Shown: one piece after another, positions 8,114 to 17,174 of the stretch | How positions within the stretch are numbered: the stretch's first letter is position 1 | How the letters are laid out: each line of letters opens with the position of its first letter | DNA from: Prevotella intermedia ATCC 25611 = DSM 20706 | GTDB taxonomy: Bacteria > Bacteroidota > Bacteroidia > Bacteroidales > Bacteroidaceae | DNA length: 64,000 nucleotides | Direction: 5' to 3' | NCBI RefSeq assembly: GCF_001953955.1 | Contig: NZ_CP019301.1 | Location: 326,501 to 390,500, forward strand | The notes under the pieces: generated by a model | Told to the model about the DNA's origin: nothing | Database searches by the model: none | The model's input: the letters and a program-made list of their open reading frames with translations, nothing else | Position numbers and translations under genes: made by a program

Positions 8114-9158
8114 GGCGATATCGCATGGCAGCACGGCTTTAGACTATATTTTCAGAGAGGGTAAACTCGGCAGTCGGCTTGCCTTCCACAACCTTTGCAG
8201 CAGGGAACCAAAGACTATCTATGAAGAAATGAAAGTGGTCAGCGATTACAACACACGGTGCAAGAATAAGTTCCTCCGCATTGAAATCGGTATCGCACCA
8301 CAAGACGAGAAAAGATTGCCTGTATCCGAGCTTATGGGGATAGCCCATCTGTTTGCCAAGCGAATGGGACTTGACAACCACCAATGGGTGGCGGTAACGC
8401 ACAAGGACACCGATAATAGACACATTCACATCATTGCCAACCGTATCAGTCTTTATGGAGAGGTCTATGATACTACCTTTGTGAGCAATAGGGCAGCAAA
8501 AGTGGCGGAGGAAATAAGCAGAGAGAAAAACTTGACTATCGCAAAGGAGGTCAAGGCGGAAAGGAAACACCAAAAGTCAAAAGCCAATCTAACGAGAGAA
8601 CAGACAAAGCAGCAGGTGCAGAAGATTTGCTATGCCCTACTTGAAAAATGCAAAGGTACAGGTATCACGGGACACTCCATGTTCCTCTATGAACTGAATA
8701 AGAACAACATTATCATAGAGCGCATGAAGAACAAACAGGGAAAAGTCTATGGTTTGAAGTTCTCCTACTGTGGACAGACATTCAAAGCTTCCGAAATCGA
8801 TAGGGAGTTCGGCTACCGTTCCTTGCAGAAGAACTTTGAAACAACCAACAAGGAAGAATCAAGGAAACCACATCTAACAGTACAAGAGCCGACAGAAAGG
8901 AAAGAACGCCCTGATACTGGTTATCAACTCGTACCTCCAAGCCGTTCCTCTATCTCACGAGAAAATGACACCTCACAAGTACAGAATCCCATTGGTGCAG
9001 TGGCAGACGCCATCGTTAGCGCAGCCGATGATGTGATGGAAGGGTTGGGCGATTTGATTACACCAACTGTAAAGGGCGATGACTATGTCGAAACAGCGTG
9101 GCAGCGCAGACTCAGAAATCAAGCCAACAGAAAGAAAAGACGAGGAAGAGGGCTATAA
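8097..9158 (+). CDS. MobB-type relaxase/mobilization nuclease
   Basis: This 353-residue relaxase has the metal-binding histidine motif THKDTDNRHIHII (His102, His109, His111). A candidate nicking tyrosine is Tyr17 in the N-terminal STALDYIF motif. It would cleave one strand at oriT and pilot it into a recipient using the transfer machinery of another element. The C-terminal third is charged and variable, as is usual. No type IV secretion gene is in the window, so the element looks mobilizable rather than self-transmissible. Confidence 0.88.
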   Translation: MIGKCKAISHGSTALDYIFREGKLGSRLAFHNLCSREPKTIYEEMKVVSDYNTRCKNKFLRIEIGIAPQDEKRLPVSELMGIAHLFAKRMGLDNHQWVAVTHKDTDNRHIHIIANRISLYGEVYDTTFVSNRAAKVAEEISREKNLTIAKEVKAERKHQKSKANLTREQTKQQVQKICYALLEKCKGTGITGHSMFLYELNKNNIIIERMKNKQGKVYGLKFSYCGQTFKASEIDREFGYRSLQKNFETTNKEESRKPHLTVQEPTERKERPDTGYQLVPPSRSSISRENDTSQVQNPIGAVADAIVSAADDVMEGLGDLITPTVKGDDYVETAWQRRLRNQANRKKRRGRGL

Positions 9159-9580
9159 CTATAAGAGTAGAAGTTCAGTAACTCAGGTGACATTCTTTAT
9201 ACCAATTATCAAATGTTGTTTTGAGTGGATTCTCTGATTATGTTTTGTAAAACAAAAGTAGGTTTACCTCTATCTTAGGTGCTTCGTAGAGCATTGCACT
9301 AAAAAGGTATAATAATTAAAAAATATTTCTGTAAAATATACTTTATGTGAAGTAAATATGTTAGCTTTGCAAAAATAAAGAGATCATCATTGATGATTCA
9401 ATAGATATTGCAGAAAGATGGAAGTCAAGAAGCATTATAAATGTCATATATTTTATCGATACTCAACGTATCGTAGAACTTCCTTTCTCCACAAAGAACT
9501 GACAAGTGTTCTGAAACATGATGTCTGGGGTGTAAATGAGTAATATTATCACATTTCGTTGCTAATCAAATGAAGGACAA
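9159..9580 (+). promoter_or_regulatory. promoter and structured leader of the reverse-transcriptase operon
   Basis: This stretch has no gene. A -7 element TAGCTTTG lies at 9362-9369, with no clear -33 box, leaving a leader of about 200 bases before the first reverse-transcriptase gene. The leader can fold. ATCATC 9383-9388 pairs with GATGAT 9392-9397. GGAAGT 9420-9425 pairs with ACTTCC 9478-9483, flanked by GAAA/TTTC. Inside that, CGATAC 9457-9462 pairs with GTATCG 9468-9473. The fold is visible in the sequence; any function is inferred. Confidence 0.5.
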
Positions 9581-10771
9581 ATGTATTCACAATTATTCTC
9601 ACCATATAACTTATACTCCTGTACTACGCAAAGTGAACGTAGGAATAGTGGATTAAATAAGGACGATTTTGCTGAGAAGGTGGATTTACTCCTTGGCAAT
9701 AGCATAAATGATGGTACATACCAGTTCGCAATAAAAGCCTGGCGGGACTTATTCCTCAATAACCATCCCAAAGGTTCTTTGGATTCCCTTTGTCAAAATT
9801 TGATTTTGCGTAAGCTATATAAAAATATCAAGCGCATATATGGAATTGGTCAGTCTAATCGCAACCTAATCGTGAAACAGATGGTTTCGTTATTGATAGA
9901 TGGGTCTCATAAGTGGATTATTCGTCTTGATATACGAAATTTTTATGAATCCATTGAACGCAGCCTACTTATGGAGCGTTTCCAAGAAGATGGACGCTTG
10001 AATTATCAGTCTATCAGTCTTCTCAAAAATCTTTTTGCTAATCCAAGTATTTCCGAAAAGAAAGGATTACCTCGTGGATTGAGTATAAGTTCTGTGATGT
10101 CAGAACTTTATATGAAGTATTTTGATTTGGAGATTCGCAGAATGGAAGGTGTATTCTACTATGCACGATTTGTTGATGATATCATAATATTTTGCAGCAG
10201 TAAAATTTCGCAAGAAAATATTTGGATAAAGATTCCTAAGTTATTGAGTAATATAGGGCTACAACTTAATGAATCTAAGTCATATAAGTGGGATAACCAA
10301 CAGAAGATTTTAAACCTTACCTATCTTGGTTATACATTTTTTCCCAAAGAAAAGAATATTATAGAAATAACCATAGCTGATAAGAAAGTGAATATCATAA
10401 AGACTCGCATAACCAAGAGTTTTGTGCGCTTTGCCAAAGATGGGGACTTCGACAAACTAAAGAACAGAATAAAATTTCTTACAGGCAACTTCACAATCTA
10501 TAATCCCTCTACTTTATTACCAATCAGAATTGGAATCTACTTTAATTATAATATGATAACCTCCAAAACTTCATTATATGAACTTGATAAGTACTACCAG
10601 AGATTGTTGCATTGCAGAACGGGACGCTTAGGAACAAGGTTGAAAATACAGATGACTGTTATCCAGCAAAAGGAACTATCCAAATATTCTTTTGTTTTTG
10701 GTTTTGAAAGACATGTAAGACATTACTTTACTTCTGCAATGATTGCAGATATAACTAATTGTTGGCGATGA
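9581..10771 (+). CDS. drt3a: antiviral reverse transcriptase, Drt3a-like
   Basis: This 396-residue polymerase has the reverse-transcriptase motifs in order. Motif A is WIIRLDIRNFYESI (Asp117), motif B is KKGLPRGLSISSV (about 161-172), motif C is ARFVDDIII (Asp199, Asp200), and then come LQLNESKSYKW and LTYLGYTF. It has no maturase or endonuclease domain, so it is not a group II intron protein. Two reverse transcriptases encoded in tandem with an ATGA overlap match the DRT3 anti-phage system, in which this smaller enzyme is Drt3a (UG3 class). That assignment rests on architecture and gene pairing. AAGGAC just upstream of the ATG could serve as the ribosome site. Confidence 0.8.
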   Translation: MYSQLFSPYNLYSCTTQSERRNSGLNKDDFAEKVDLLLGNSINDGTYQFAIKAWRDLFLNNHPKGSLDSLCQNLILRKLYKNIKRIYGIGQSNRNLIVKQMVSLLIDGSHKWIIRLDIRNFYESIERSLLMERFQEDGRLNYQSISLLKNLFANPSISEKKGLPRGLSISSVMSELYMKYFDLEIRRMEGVFYYARFVDDIIIFCSSKISQENIWIKIPKLLSNIGLQLNESKSYKWDNQQKILNLTYLGYTFFPKEKNIIEITIADKKVNIIKTRITKSFVRFAKDGDFDKLKNRIKFLTGNFTIYNPSTLLPIRIGIYFNYNMITSKTSLYELDKYYQRLLHCRTGRLGTRLKIQMTVIQQKELSKYSFVFGFERHVRHYFTSAMIADITNCWR

Positions 10772-12684
10772 GTAAGGATATAAATCTAAATAACACATAC
10801 AGAGTTCTTCTAACTGAAGTCTTGCCATATGAACTTCCTTTGATGCTTGACAACGAAGGCTTCTATCTCAATATGCAAGATGAAGATTTGCAAAATATAT
10901 TCAATGAGACCTTCCGGGGAAAACTAAATGAATGGACAATTCCTTTCGATTACTCTGTCCGTAAATATGGTGGAGACAAGAGCCGTAAACTTAGTTTAAT
11001 GCATCCTGTTACTCAATTGCAATGCGCTGAGTTTTATAAATCTCATGATAGCTATATGCTTTCACTTTGTAGTAATAGTCCCTTTTCTCTTCGATACATA
11101 TCAGAGTGTGCCAAATGTATATTCAAGACTGACGAAACGGAAACTATGGATGCTCCGGAACAACAGAACCGCATAGAAATTTTAGATGATGAAGTGGAGA
11201 AACGATACCGTTCGTATTTCAGTTATAAGCGTTACGATATGATGTATAAGTTCTTTACCAGTGGCGATTATCTTCGTTTGGAACAAAAGTACACCAATCT
11301 GATGAAGATGGATATTGCCAGTTGCTTCTATCACATATATACTCATACTATAACATGGGCTGTTAAGGGCAAGGAACAAGCTAAGGCTCAAATAGGCAAA
11401 CCAACCTTTGAAAATGCTTTTGATACCCTTATGCAGCATACAAACTACAATGAAACGAATGGGATAATTGTCGGTCCAGAGATTTCTCGAATATTCGCAG
11501 AAATTATCTTGCAACGTATTGATGTCAATGTGCTCAACCGCCTTAAGCAAGAGCCATATTCTTTAAAACTCGGTCGTGATTATGAAATCAGAAGATATAT
11601 TGATGACCATTATATTTACGCAAATAGCGAAGAAATACTGCGCTTAATACTTGATGTCTATAAAGAAGAATTCCAGTTCTATAAGCTTTATATTAACGAG
11701 AGTAAACTTGAATTTTTGGAGCGACCTTTCGTTTCAAATGTATCTGTTGCAAAACGAGAAATTAACGAACTAATATCCAATATTTCCGAACACTGGTTAA
11801 TGAAGGATGAAAATCATAAATACAAGCATATTGTAAAGAATGAGATGAGCACCTTTTCATCCGTCGTAAACAAATTTCGTTCGATTACGTTTAGATATAA
11901 TCAGAAGTATGGTATATTGAATAGATATTTTCTTGCATTACTCATCTCACAACTATGTGAAGAATCGAAGAAGGAAAGTGCTATTAATGCAACTTCTAAA
12001 CTACCTTTGATGTATCTTGAAATCACTTTTTATGTATTCTCTTTGGATATGAATACTTCTGCTTCCATAAAACTATGCCGTATTTTGAACGAACTGCATG
12101 TATGGGCAGAAAAATGTATTGACAAAACTATATTGCCAGAACTGGAAAATAGAATATATCGTGAAGTAAAACGCTGTTTGGATATTTACGAGGTTAATAG
12201 AAAAAGTAACGAAACCAATCTCGAAGTACTTAATTTGATACTGTGTCTCAGTCATATAATGAAAACACCAATACCACGAACACAATTGGTTAGACTCTTC
12301 AATATTACTGAGGGCTGTATAACGGAATACAAGCATCAAAACTATTTTCAGATATGTACTCTATTATATATTATTGGTGGGGATACAAACTATAATGATA
12401 TTAGAATTAATATTTTAGAAGAAATCAAACATCGAGTTAAAGAAGAAAATTCGATGTGGCATGCAGACACTACAATGCTTTTCTTTGACGCTTTAGTCTG
12501 CCCTTTTTTCACGAAGAGTGAAAGAAAGGATATATTAATGGAAGCGTGTGGATATAAAGAAAACACAGCGTATAATAAATTGAATATTTATAACAAAACG
12601 AAGAGATGGTTCTTTAACTGGGATAAAAAATGTGACTTATCTGATTTGTTATCTAAAAAAGAATACCATTCTCCATACGAATAA
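10768..12684 (+). CDS. drt3b: antiviral reverse transcriptase, Drt3b-like
   Basis: This 638-residue second reverse transcriptase starts at the ATG at 10768 that overlaps the upstream stop as ATGA; earlier in-frame TTG codons are unlikely starts. Motif A is LMKMDIASCFYHIY, a motif B-like GIIVGPEISRIFAEI follows, and motif C is RRYIDDHYIY with both catalytic aspartates. A long alpha-helical C-terminal domain of about 330 residues has no recognised nuclease. The N-terminal LPYELP region is the sort of element reported to matter in Drt3b enzymes. It matches the UG8-class partner of DRT3. Both enzymes are AT-rich compared with the chromosome to the right. Confidence 0.8.
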   Translation: MSKDINLNNTYRVLLTEVLPYELPLMLDNEGFYLNMQDEDLQNIFNETFRGKLNEWTIPFDYSVRKYGGDKSRKLSLMHPVTQLQCAEFYKSHDSYMLSLCSNSPFSLRYISECAKCIFKTDETETMDAPEQQNRIEILDDEVEKRYRSYFSYKRYDMMYKFFTSGDYLRLEQKYTNLMKMDIASCFYHIYTHTITWAVKGKEQAKAQIGKPTFENAFDTLMQHTNYNETNGIIVGPEISRIFAEIILQRIDVNVLNRLKQEPYSLKLGRDYEIRRYIDDHYIYANSEEILRLILDVYKEEFQFYKLYINESKLEFLERPFVSNVSVAKREINELISNISEHWLMKDENHKYKHIVKNEMSTFSSVVNKFRSITFRYNQKYGILNRYFLALLISQLCEESKKESAINATSKLPLMYLEITFYVFSLDMNTSASIKLCRILNELHVWAEKCIDKTILPELENRIYREVKRCLDIYEVNRKSNETNLEVLNLILCLSHIMKTPIPRTQLVRLFNITEGCITEYKHQNYFQICTLLYIIGGDTNYNDIRINILEEIKHRVKEENSMWHADTTMLFFDALVCPFFTKSERKDILMEACGYKENTAYNKLNIYNKTKRWFFNWDKKCDLSDLLSKKEYHSPYE

Positions 12685-12690
12685 GATGAA

Positions 12691-12910
12691 CATACGGAAT
12701 CAGCAAAAGCCCGAAGAGACAGTTCTGAGGAAGTCATCCATGATCAAGAATACGACCAAAGAATATACGTTCAATTAGAGTTGCTGACTTAATTTTAGCG
12801 CATGCGTGTGCTGAATTATTGCTCAACGAATGCATTTGCAACAAAGAGAGAACGAGGGGTATAATCCCCACACACTAATGACCCCCAAAGGCTTGTTGCT
12901 GATTCCGCTT
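12691..12910 (+). ncRNA. candidate DRT3-associated non-coding RNA
   Basis: Immediately after the Drt3b stop, 12695-12706 is perfectly complementary to 12896-12907 (12 bp). The stem continues with 12707-12710 pairing to 12891-12894 across one bulged G, giving a 16-bp closing stem around about 180 bases. Inside are smaller helices, including TCAT/ATGA around 12734 and an AATT..TAGC with GCTGAATT pairing. A GGGG (12856-12859)/CCCC (12866-12869) hairpin is followed directly by ACACAC at 12870-12875. DRT3 is described as needing an ncRNA with an ACACAC template, which this would supply. The structure is read from the sequence; the role is inferred. The ends are approximate. Confidence 0.65.
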
Positions 12911-13286
12911 TATTTATATTTATTCGAACTGTTTGCTATAAATTAAATCAAGTTAATATAGTCAAAGTTTCATTCTTGATATATAGAATTTTTTCTCTTT
13001 TTATGACTATACATATATATATTATCTGTTAAGTACAGAAGTTTCAGATATTATTAAGGAGTTAAACCATACTTTCCAAATCGAAGTGCACAAGCAGGTA
13101 TATTTCTTCAAAAACGCTTGTTATTCGGTAACAAAGTATTATCTTTGCAGACAGAATAATAAGCGTTCTTTGTTAGGTAGAATACAGCGACTTGAAGTAG
13201 CTCGCTCGTTTCCAAATCGTTACCTATTTAGTTCCTTCGGCGAGGTAACTTATTTATTTTCAAATAGATACATTTCAACAATTATC
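12911..13286. other. gene-free right flank of the accessory island
   Basis: This AT-rich stretch has no convincing gene. A promoter-like TATCTTTG lies near 13140. A short frame over 13086-13442 runs into a truncated chromosomal repeat and has no protein-like features. The repeat copy that begins abruptly at 13287 suggests the island junction lies at the right edge of this stretch. Confidence 0.4.
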
Positions 13287-13390
13287 TTACCGTGCAAAAC
13301 CTACGCTTTTGGAATGCAAAACAATAGGTTTTATAATGCGTTGATAATAAGGTGGTTATGCGATAGATATGCTTGTGAAAAATATTTACA
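13287..13390 (-). repeat. dispersed 186-bp-core repeat, truncated copy 1
   Basis: It matches the last 104 bases of the dispersed element described at 50451-50636, read in the same direction. The match covers ACCGTG, the CCTACG module, the 'GGAA(T/C)GCAAAACAATAGG' stretch and the GAAAAATATTTACA end. The first 82 bases are absent and unrelated sequence takes their place. The distance from ACCGTG to the end is identical to that in full copies. Confidence 0.75.
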
Positions 13391-13531
13391 CAATTTTCGT
13401 CGTCTTTCCACTTGTTCGATAAGAAATATTTTTGTTTTTTAAGTATTGCTAAACGGCAACAAACGAAAAGTGCAACGGTGCTGCCCACTTAGCGACAGCA
13501 CCGTTGCACGGAAACCGAAACGGTTTGTTTA

Positions 13532-14290
13532 TTAATCGTTCTTGCTTTGTTGTGCCAAGAAAAGCTCTGCTCGTTGCAGGTCTTCAGGGGTGTCTATGCC
13601 TACGGTTTCTACTTCGGTAAGTCCCACTTTTATCTTGTAGCCGTTCTGCAACCAACGCAATTGTTCCAAGCCTTCGGCGATTTCGAGAGGCGATTGTGGC
13701 AACTTTGTTACTTCACGTAAAACTTCTGTACGATAAGCATATAGCCCAATGTGTTTAAGGAAAGGATAAACGTCTATCCATTGGCTTTCTTCCTTGCCAC
13801 GAATGTAGGGAGCAAGGGCGCGAGTGAAGTACATTGCGTAGCTTCGGTTATCGAGGATTATCTTCGGAGAGTTGGGATTCTTCGCTTCTTCAATGGTGGC
13901 AAACTTCTTTCCGAGTGTTGCTATCTGCGTGTCGGCATCGTTGAAACACGCCACAACGGTTTCTATCTGACTTTTCTGTATAAACGGTTCGTCGCCCTGA
14001 ATATTCACCACAACATCGAAGTTTCCGCCTATTTTCTCCAATGCTTCCGCAATTCGGTCGGTGCCACTCTGGTGGTCGGAGCATGTCATTACAGCCTTTG
14101 CACCCATCGAAGTTACGGTATTGTAGATGCGTTCGTCGTCGGTGGCTACGTAAACATCGTCAAGCACGGCACCAACTTGCTCTGCCACACGTTGGATAAC
14201 ATACTTTCCGCCCAACTTGGCAAGCGGTTTGCCAGGGAAACGGGACGATGCGTAGCGGGCAGGGATAATTCCTATTACTTTCATTTTCAT
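13532..14290 (-). CDS. kdsB: 3-deoxy-manno-octulosonate cytidylyltransferase
   Basis: This 252-residue enzyme activates KDO with CTP to give CMP-KDO, the donor for lipid A core synthesis. It has the N-terminal nucleotide-binding signature IPARYASSRFPGKPL, the NIQGDEPFI motif and the C-terminal VGIDTPEDLQRAE ending found in KdsB. The length is normal. A second ATG two codons in (14284) is an equally good start. The KDO-8-phosphate phosphatase gene lies about 3 kb to the right. Confidence 0.95.
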   Translation of the reverse strand: MKMKVIGIIPARYASSRFPGKPLAKLGGKYVIQRVAEQVGAVLDDVYVATDDERIYNTVTSMGAKAVMTCSDHQSGTDRIAEALEKIGGNFDVVVNIQGDEPFIQKSQIETVVACFNDADTQIATLGKKFATIEEAKNPNSPKIILDNRSYAMYFTRALAPYIRGKEESQWIDVYPFLKHIGLYAYRTEVLREVTKLPQSPLEIAEGLEQLRWLQNGYKIKVGLTEVETVGIDTPEDLQRAELFLAQQSKND

Positions 14291-14322
14291 CTATATCATG
14301 TCCATACTTTATTGTCAATGTG

Positions 14323-15111
14323 TCATTTCCTGCCGTAGATGATACCGATTTCAGCCATCATCCACGGTGCCCGCATATAGGTGGGGATAAGTACCATCTG
14401 CTCCACGTTGGCGATGTAATGTATCTCCGTGACGCCCTCGGCTCTCAGTTGTGCGACAAATTCTTCCATGTTGCCATAGAGTTGCTTCTTCGGGAAGAGG
14501 TCTTGGAAAGCAAAACAGCCTCCTTTCTTCACCACACGCAAGGCCTCGCGCACAACTTGGCGCTTGTCGGGTTGGGTTCTCACCTCGTGGAACACGAAGT
14601 TGCTCACAGCCGCATCAAACGTCTCGTCGGCAAAGTCGAGTTTCGAAGCATCGCCTTTCTCGAAACGAATGCGTCCGTCCACGCCTTCAATCGCAGCGTT
14701 GCGCTCGCATTGTGCCTTGGCATAATCCCATCCGAAGCCCCAATAGTCAATGGCCATCATCTGCGCTTCGGGATATTCCTTGGCACACCTCACGCTCAAC
14801 GCAGCCGAACCACAGCCGATGTCGAGCAGTGTGCCGTGCCCGTCCCAGTCGAGATGCTCCATCAGAAAGTCGTGGAATTTAGACATCAGCCGTCCGCCCT
14901 CGAACGAAAATTCGTGGTGACAGACATGCATATAGACGGACATGGCCAGCATGGCAGCAGCCACAATGCCCATAAAAATGGTTACAGCCACCAGTCGGGG
15001 CCACACGAAGGAAAGTGCGAAAAGCAACAATAGCACTGCTGATGTGCCATAGAGTATACGCAGCAGTGTCAGGGAAATCCAGTTGCCATAATTTGTTTTC
15101 TGTTGTTCCAT
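14323..15111 (-). CDS. membrane-anchored class I SAM methyltransferase
   Basis: The start chosen at 15111 (MEQQKTNYGNW) gives 262 residues; longer in-frame starts add a sequence with no protein character. Two membrane segments lie between about residues 15 and 60. The Rossmann methyltransferase domain follows, with motif I LLDIGCGSAAL, the acidic loop EKGDASKLDF and FVFHEV. It would methylate a small molecule or lipid at the cytoplasmic face of the membrane. The substrate is unknown. It lies upstream of kdsB on the same strand with a 32-base gap. Confidence 0.8.
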   Translation of the reverse strand: MEQQKTNYGNWISLTLLRILYGTSAVLLLLFALSFVWPRLVAVTIFMGIVAAAMLAMSVYMHVCHHEFSFEGGRLMSKFHDFLMEHLDWDGHGTLLDIGCGSAALSVRCAKEYPEAQMMAIDYWGFGWDYAKAQCERNAAIEGVDGRIRFEKGDASKLDFADETFDAAVSNFVFHEVRTQPDKRQVVREALRVVKKGGCFAFQDLFPKKQLYGNMEEFVAQLRAEGVTEIHYIANVEQMVLIPTYMRAPWMMAEIGIIYGRK

Positions 15112-15250
15112 ATTTTTTTGGCTATTTACTATACTTTTTCGGTTATTTGTTATGCCATTCCGACCATATCCGTTATTTATGAAGATGGTCGGAACGTGGG
15201 GACTACAGTGCAAAGATTATCGGTATATTCTATCTCTGCGCTGGTTGTTC

Positions 15251-16234
15251 TTACAATCGGTAGTACCAAAACATAAGGTGGCGCATTATAAAGTTGGAAA
15301 AGCGAAACCACCGATAGGCACTTACGGGCTTGCCGCCAAAGCTCAGCATAAAGTCGCGATAGTTGCTGTGCGAGAACGGAAGTCCAAGGTTGAGAATATG
15401 AATATGGTCTTGCTTGCGCCTGTGCGCTTCCTTAATGGCAAACCATACCGTAAGCGTGTGGGGGTGATAGAAAATGTAACGCTTCTCCATGGCTGCATCG
15501 AACCACAGCATAGATTCACGCCCAGAGTCCACAACCACGCTTCCGCCCACCATTCGCCCCTTGTAAAGGGTAATGTAGATGTGTCCGTGCTCGCTGCTGC
15601 CTACCTGTTGGAACAGCTCTTCCTTCGGTATGTAGCGTTGCTTGCGCAGTCGGTAGTATCTTTTTATAAGGCGATAGAGTTGGTGAATCTCAGCTTTGCT
15701 CTCGGCTTCGCGTGTTTCAAAGCCGCTTTCCACAGCACGTTTCACACGGTGGAGCACCTTTTCAGAGGCACGTTCCTCGGGGGCTTTGCTGTGCAACGAG
15801 TGGTGCAGCTGAATCCACGGAATAGGTACGAAGCCGTGTCGGCGAAGTGTTCGGTAGCCAAACATCTTTTTCGAGATATCGCTTAGCTCTATATGGAAGC
15901 AACGATGGCGCAGCAAATGACGCACAAGAGCGTCCATCATCGTATCGAAAAGTTTGCTTTTCTCCGTATAATCAATGCCGTTTCGGTAGATACCCTCGCC
16001 ATAAATGCGTGCCCGATGTGTAAAACTGATGCCCCAAAAGCGGCGTTTGCTGCGGATGTGAACAAGAATTTGCCCGATGGTTTCGTCGTTTTCGTCGATA
16101 GCAACCACCATACACGGCTGCAATCGTGGCGTTTGTTCCAACATACAGAACAAGTCGCGACTGTGAAAGAAATCGCCTCTGCAGAGCGTCGGCAGGTCTT
16201 TGCTGCGTGTTATAATCTTGGTTCTCATCTTCAT
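15251..16234 (-). CDS. GNAT/FemAB-like acyltransferase family protein
   Basis: About 328 residues from the ATG at 16234 (MKMRTKIITRS). The C-terminal half has features of the GNAT/FemAB fold used by peptidoglycan-bridge and other aminoacyl transferases: a KRAVESGFETREAE segment, an LYKGRMVGGSVVV strand pair, and an HILNLGLPFSH end. The N-terminal half would be the second lobe of the FemAB architecture. The acceptor is not evident. It is divergent from the DUF2520 gene. Confidence 0.7.
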   Translation of the reverse strand: MKMRTKIITRSKDLPTLCRGDFFHSRDLFCMLEQTPRLQPCMVVAIDENDETIGQILVHIRSKRRFWGISFTHRARIYGEGIYRNGIDYTEKSKLFDTMMDALVRHLLRHRCFHIELSDISKKMFGYRTLRRHGFVPIPWIQLHHSLHSKAPEERASEKVLHRVKRAVESGFETREAESKAEIHQLYRLIKRYYRLRKQRYIPKEELFQQVGSSEHGHIYITLYKGRMVGGSVVVDSGRESMLWFDAAMEKRYIFYHPHTLTVWFAIKEAHRRKQDHIHILNLGLPFSHSNYRDFMLSFGGKPVSAYRWFRFSNFIMRHLMFWYYRL

Positions 16235-16364
16235 GGGCAGGCAAATCGCAATCGAACGTGCACAGATAAGTCTGCACACGCCACTTGCAAAAATAGTAAA
16301 TGTTTTGTAAAAAAGCGAGAAATGCGTAGCTTTTCTCCTTATTTTTATTAATTTTGTACTTATT

Positions 16365-17138
16365 ATGAAGATAGCATTGATAGGTGCAGGCAATCTTGCC
16401 ACCATTCTGGGGCATGCACTTTGCAACGCCCAACACGACATTGTACAGGTTTACAGCCGAACAATGGCGGCGGCAAACCTGTTGGCTGAAAAGCTGAACG
16501 CCGTGCCGACAGACAGTTTGGACGAAATAACGAACGATGCCGACCTCTATATTATCGCACTGAAGGACAGCATTCTCGACGCAGTTATCGACAAAATATG
16601 CCCTGTTCGTAGCGATAAGCTGTTCGTACACACAGCAGGCTCGGTGCCAATCGATGTGTTTCGCGGACGAGCAGCGCATTATGGCGTGTTCTATCCGATG
16701 CAGACGTTCTCCAAGACACGCATCGTAGACTTCAGAAACATTCCCGTTTTCCTCGAAGCAGATAGCTCCTCGACAATGCAAACCATTGCCGAAGTGGCAC
16801 AATCGGTCAGCAACAACGTCCACGAACTGTCTTCTGCCGACCGCCGTTACTTGCATTTGGCAGCCGTATGGGCGTGCAATTACGCCAACCACTGCTACGA
16901 TATGGCAGCCGAAGTGTTGCAAAAGGTGGGCTTGCCCTTCGATATAATGTTGCCATTGACCGATGAAACGGCAAGAAAAGTACACGAACTGTCGCCCCAT
17001 GAGGCACAGACAGGACCTGCCATTCGCTACGATGAAAACATTATCGAGGCACAAATGCAGCTTATGGACGACAATCCAAGAGCGCAACAGCTATACCAGC
17101 TGATGGCGCAAAGCATTTATGAGAAAAGCAAGAAATAA
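16365..17138 (+). CDS. Rossmann-fold DUF2520 oxidoreductase-like protein
   Basis: This 257-residue protein has an N-terminal NAD(P)-binding domain (ALIGAGNLATILG) like F420-dependent oxidoreductases. A helical DUF2520 domain follows, with the HYGVFYPMQTFS and NYANHCYDMA motifs. The family's substrate is not established. It heads a rightward run with kdsC, an S41 peptidase gene and maf; DUF2520-kdsC-maf adjacency is common in Bacteroidota. Confidence 0.85.
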   Translation: MKIALIGAGNLATILGHALCNAQHDIVQVYSRTMAAANLLAEKLNAVPTDSLDEITNDADLYIIALKDSILDAVIDKICPVRSDKLFVHTAGSVPIDVFRGRAAHYGVFYPMQTFSKTRIVDFRNIPVFLEADSSSTMQTIAEVAQSVSNNVHELSSADRRYLHLAAVWACNYANHCYDMAAEVLQKVGLPFDIMLPLTDETARKVHELSPHEAQTGPAIRYDENIIEAQMQLMDDNPRAQQLYQLMAQSIYEKSKK

Positions 17139-17174
17139 GTATATAGAAAACATTTAACCATCTATTGTAATACA

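Noticed and set aside
1..13290. Integrase or transposase of the accessory island
   Set aside because: I found no tyrosine or serine recombinase or DDE transposase. If present, it must be left of the window.
13086..13442. Frame across the end of the accessory island and a truncated repeat
   Set aside because: Most of it is inside the repeat and the rest is AT-rich noise. No start site or domain is visible.
14320..15033. Plus-strand frame opposite the methyltransferase gene
   Set aside because: Antisense shadow of a gene with clear SAM motifs.
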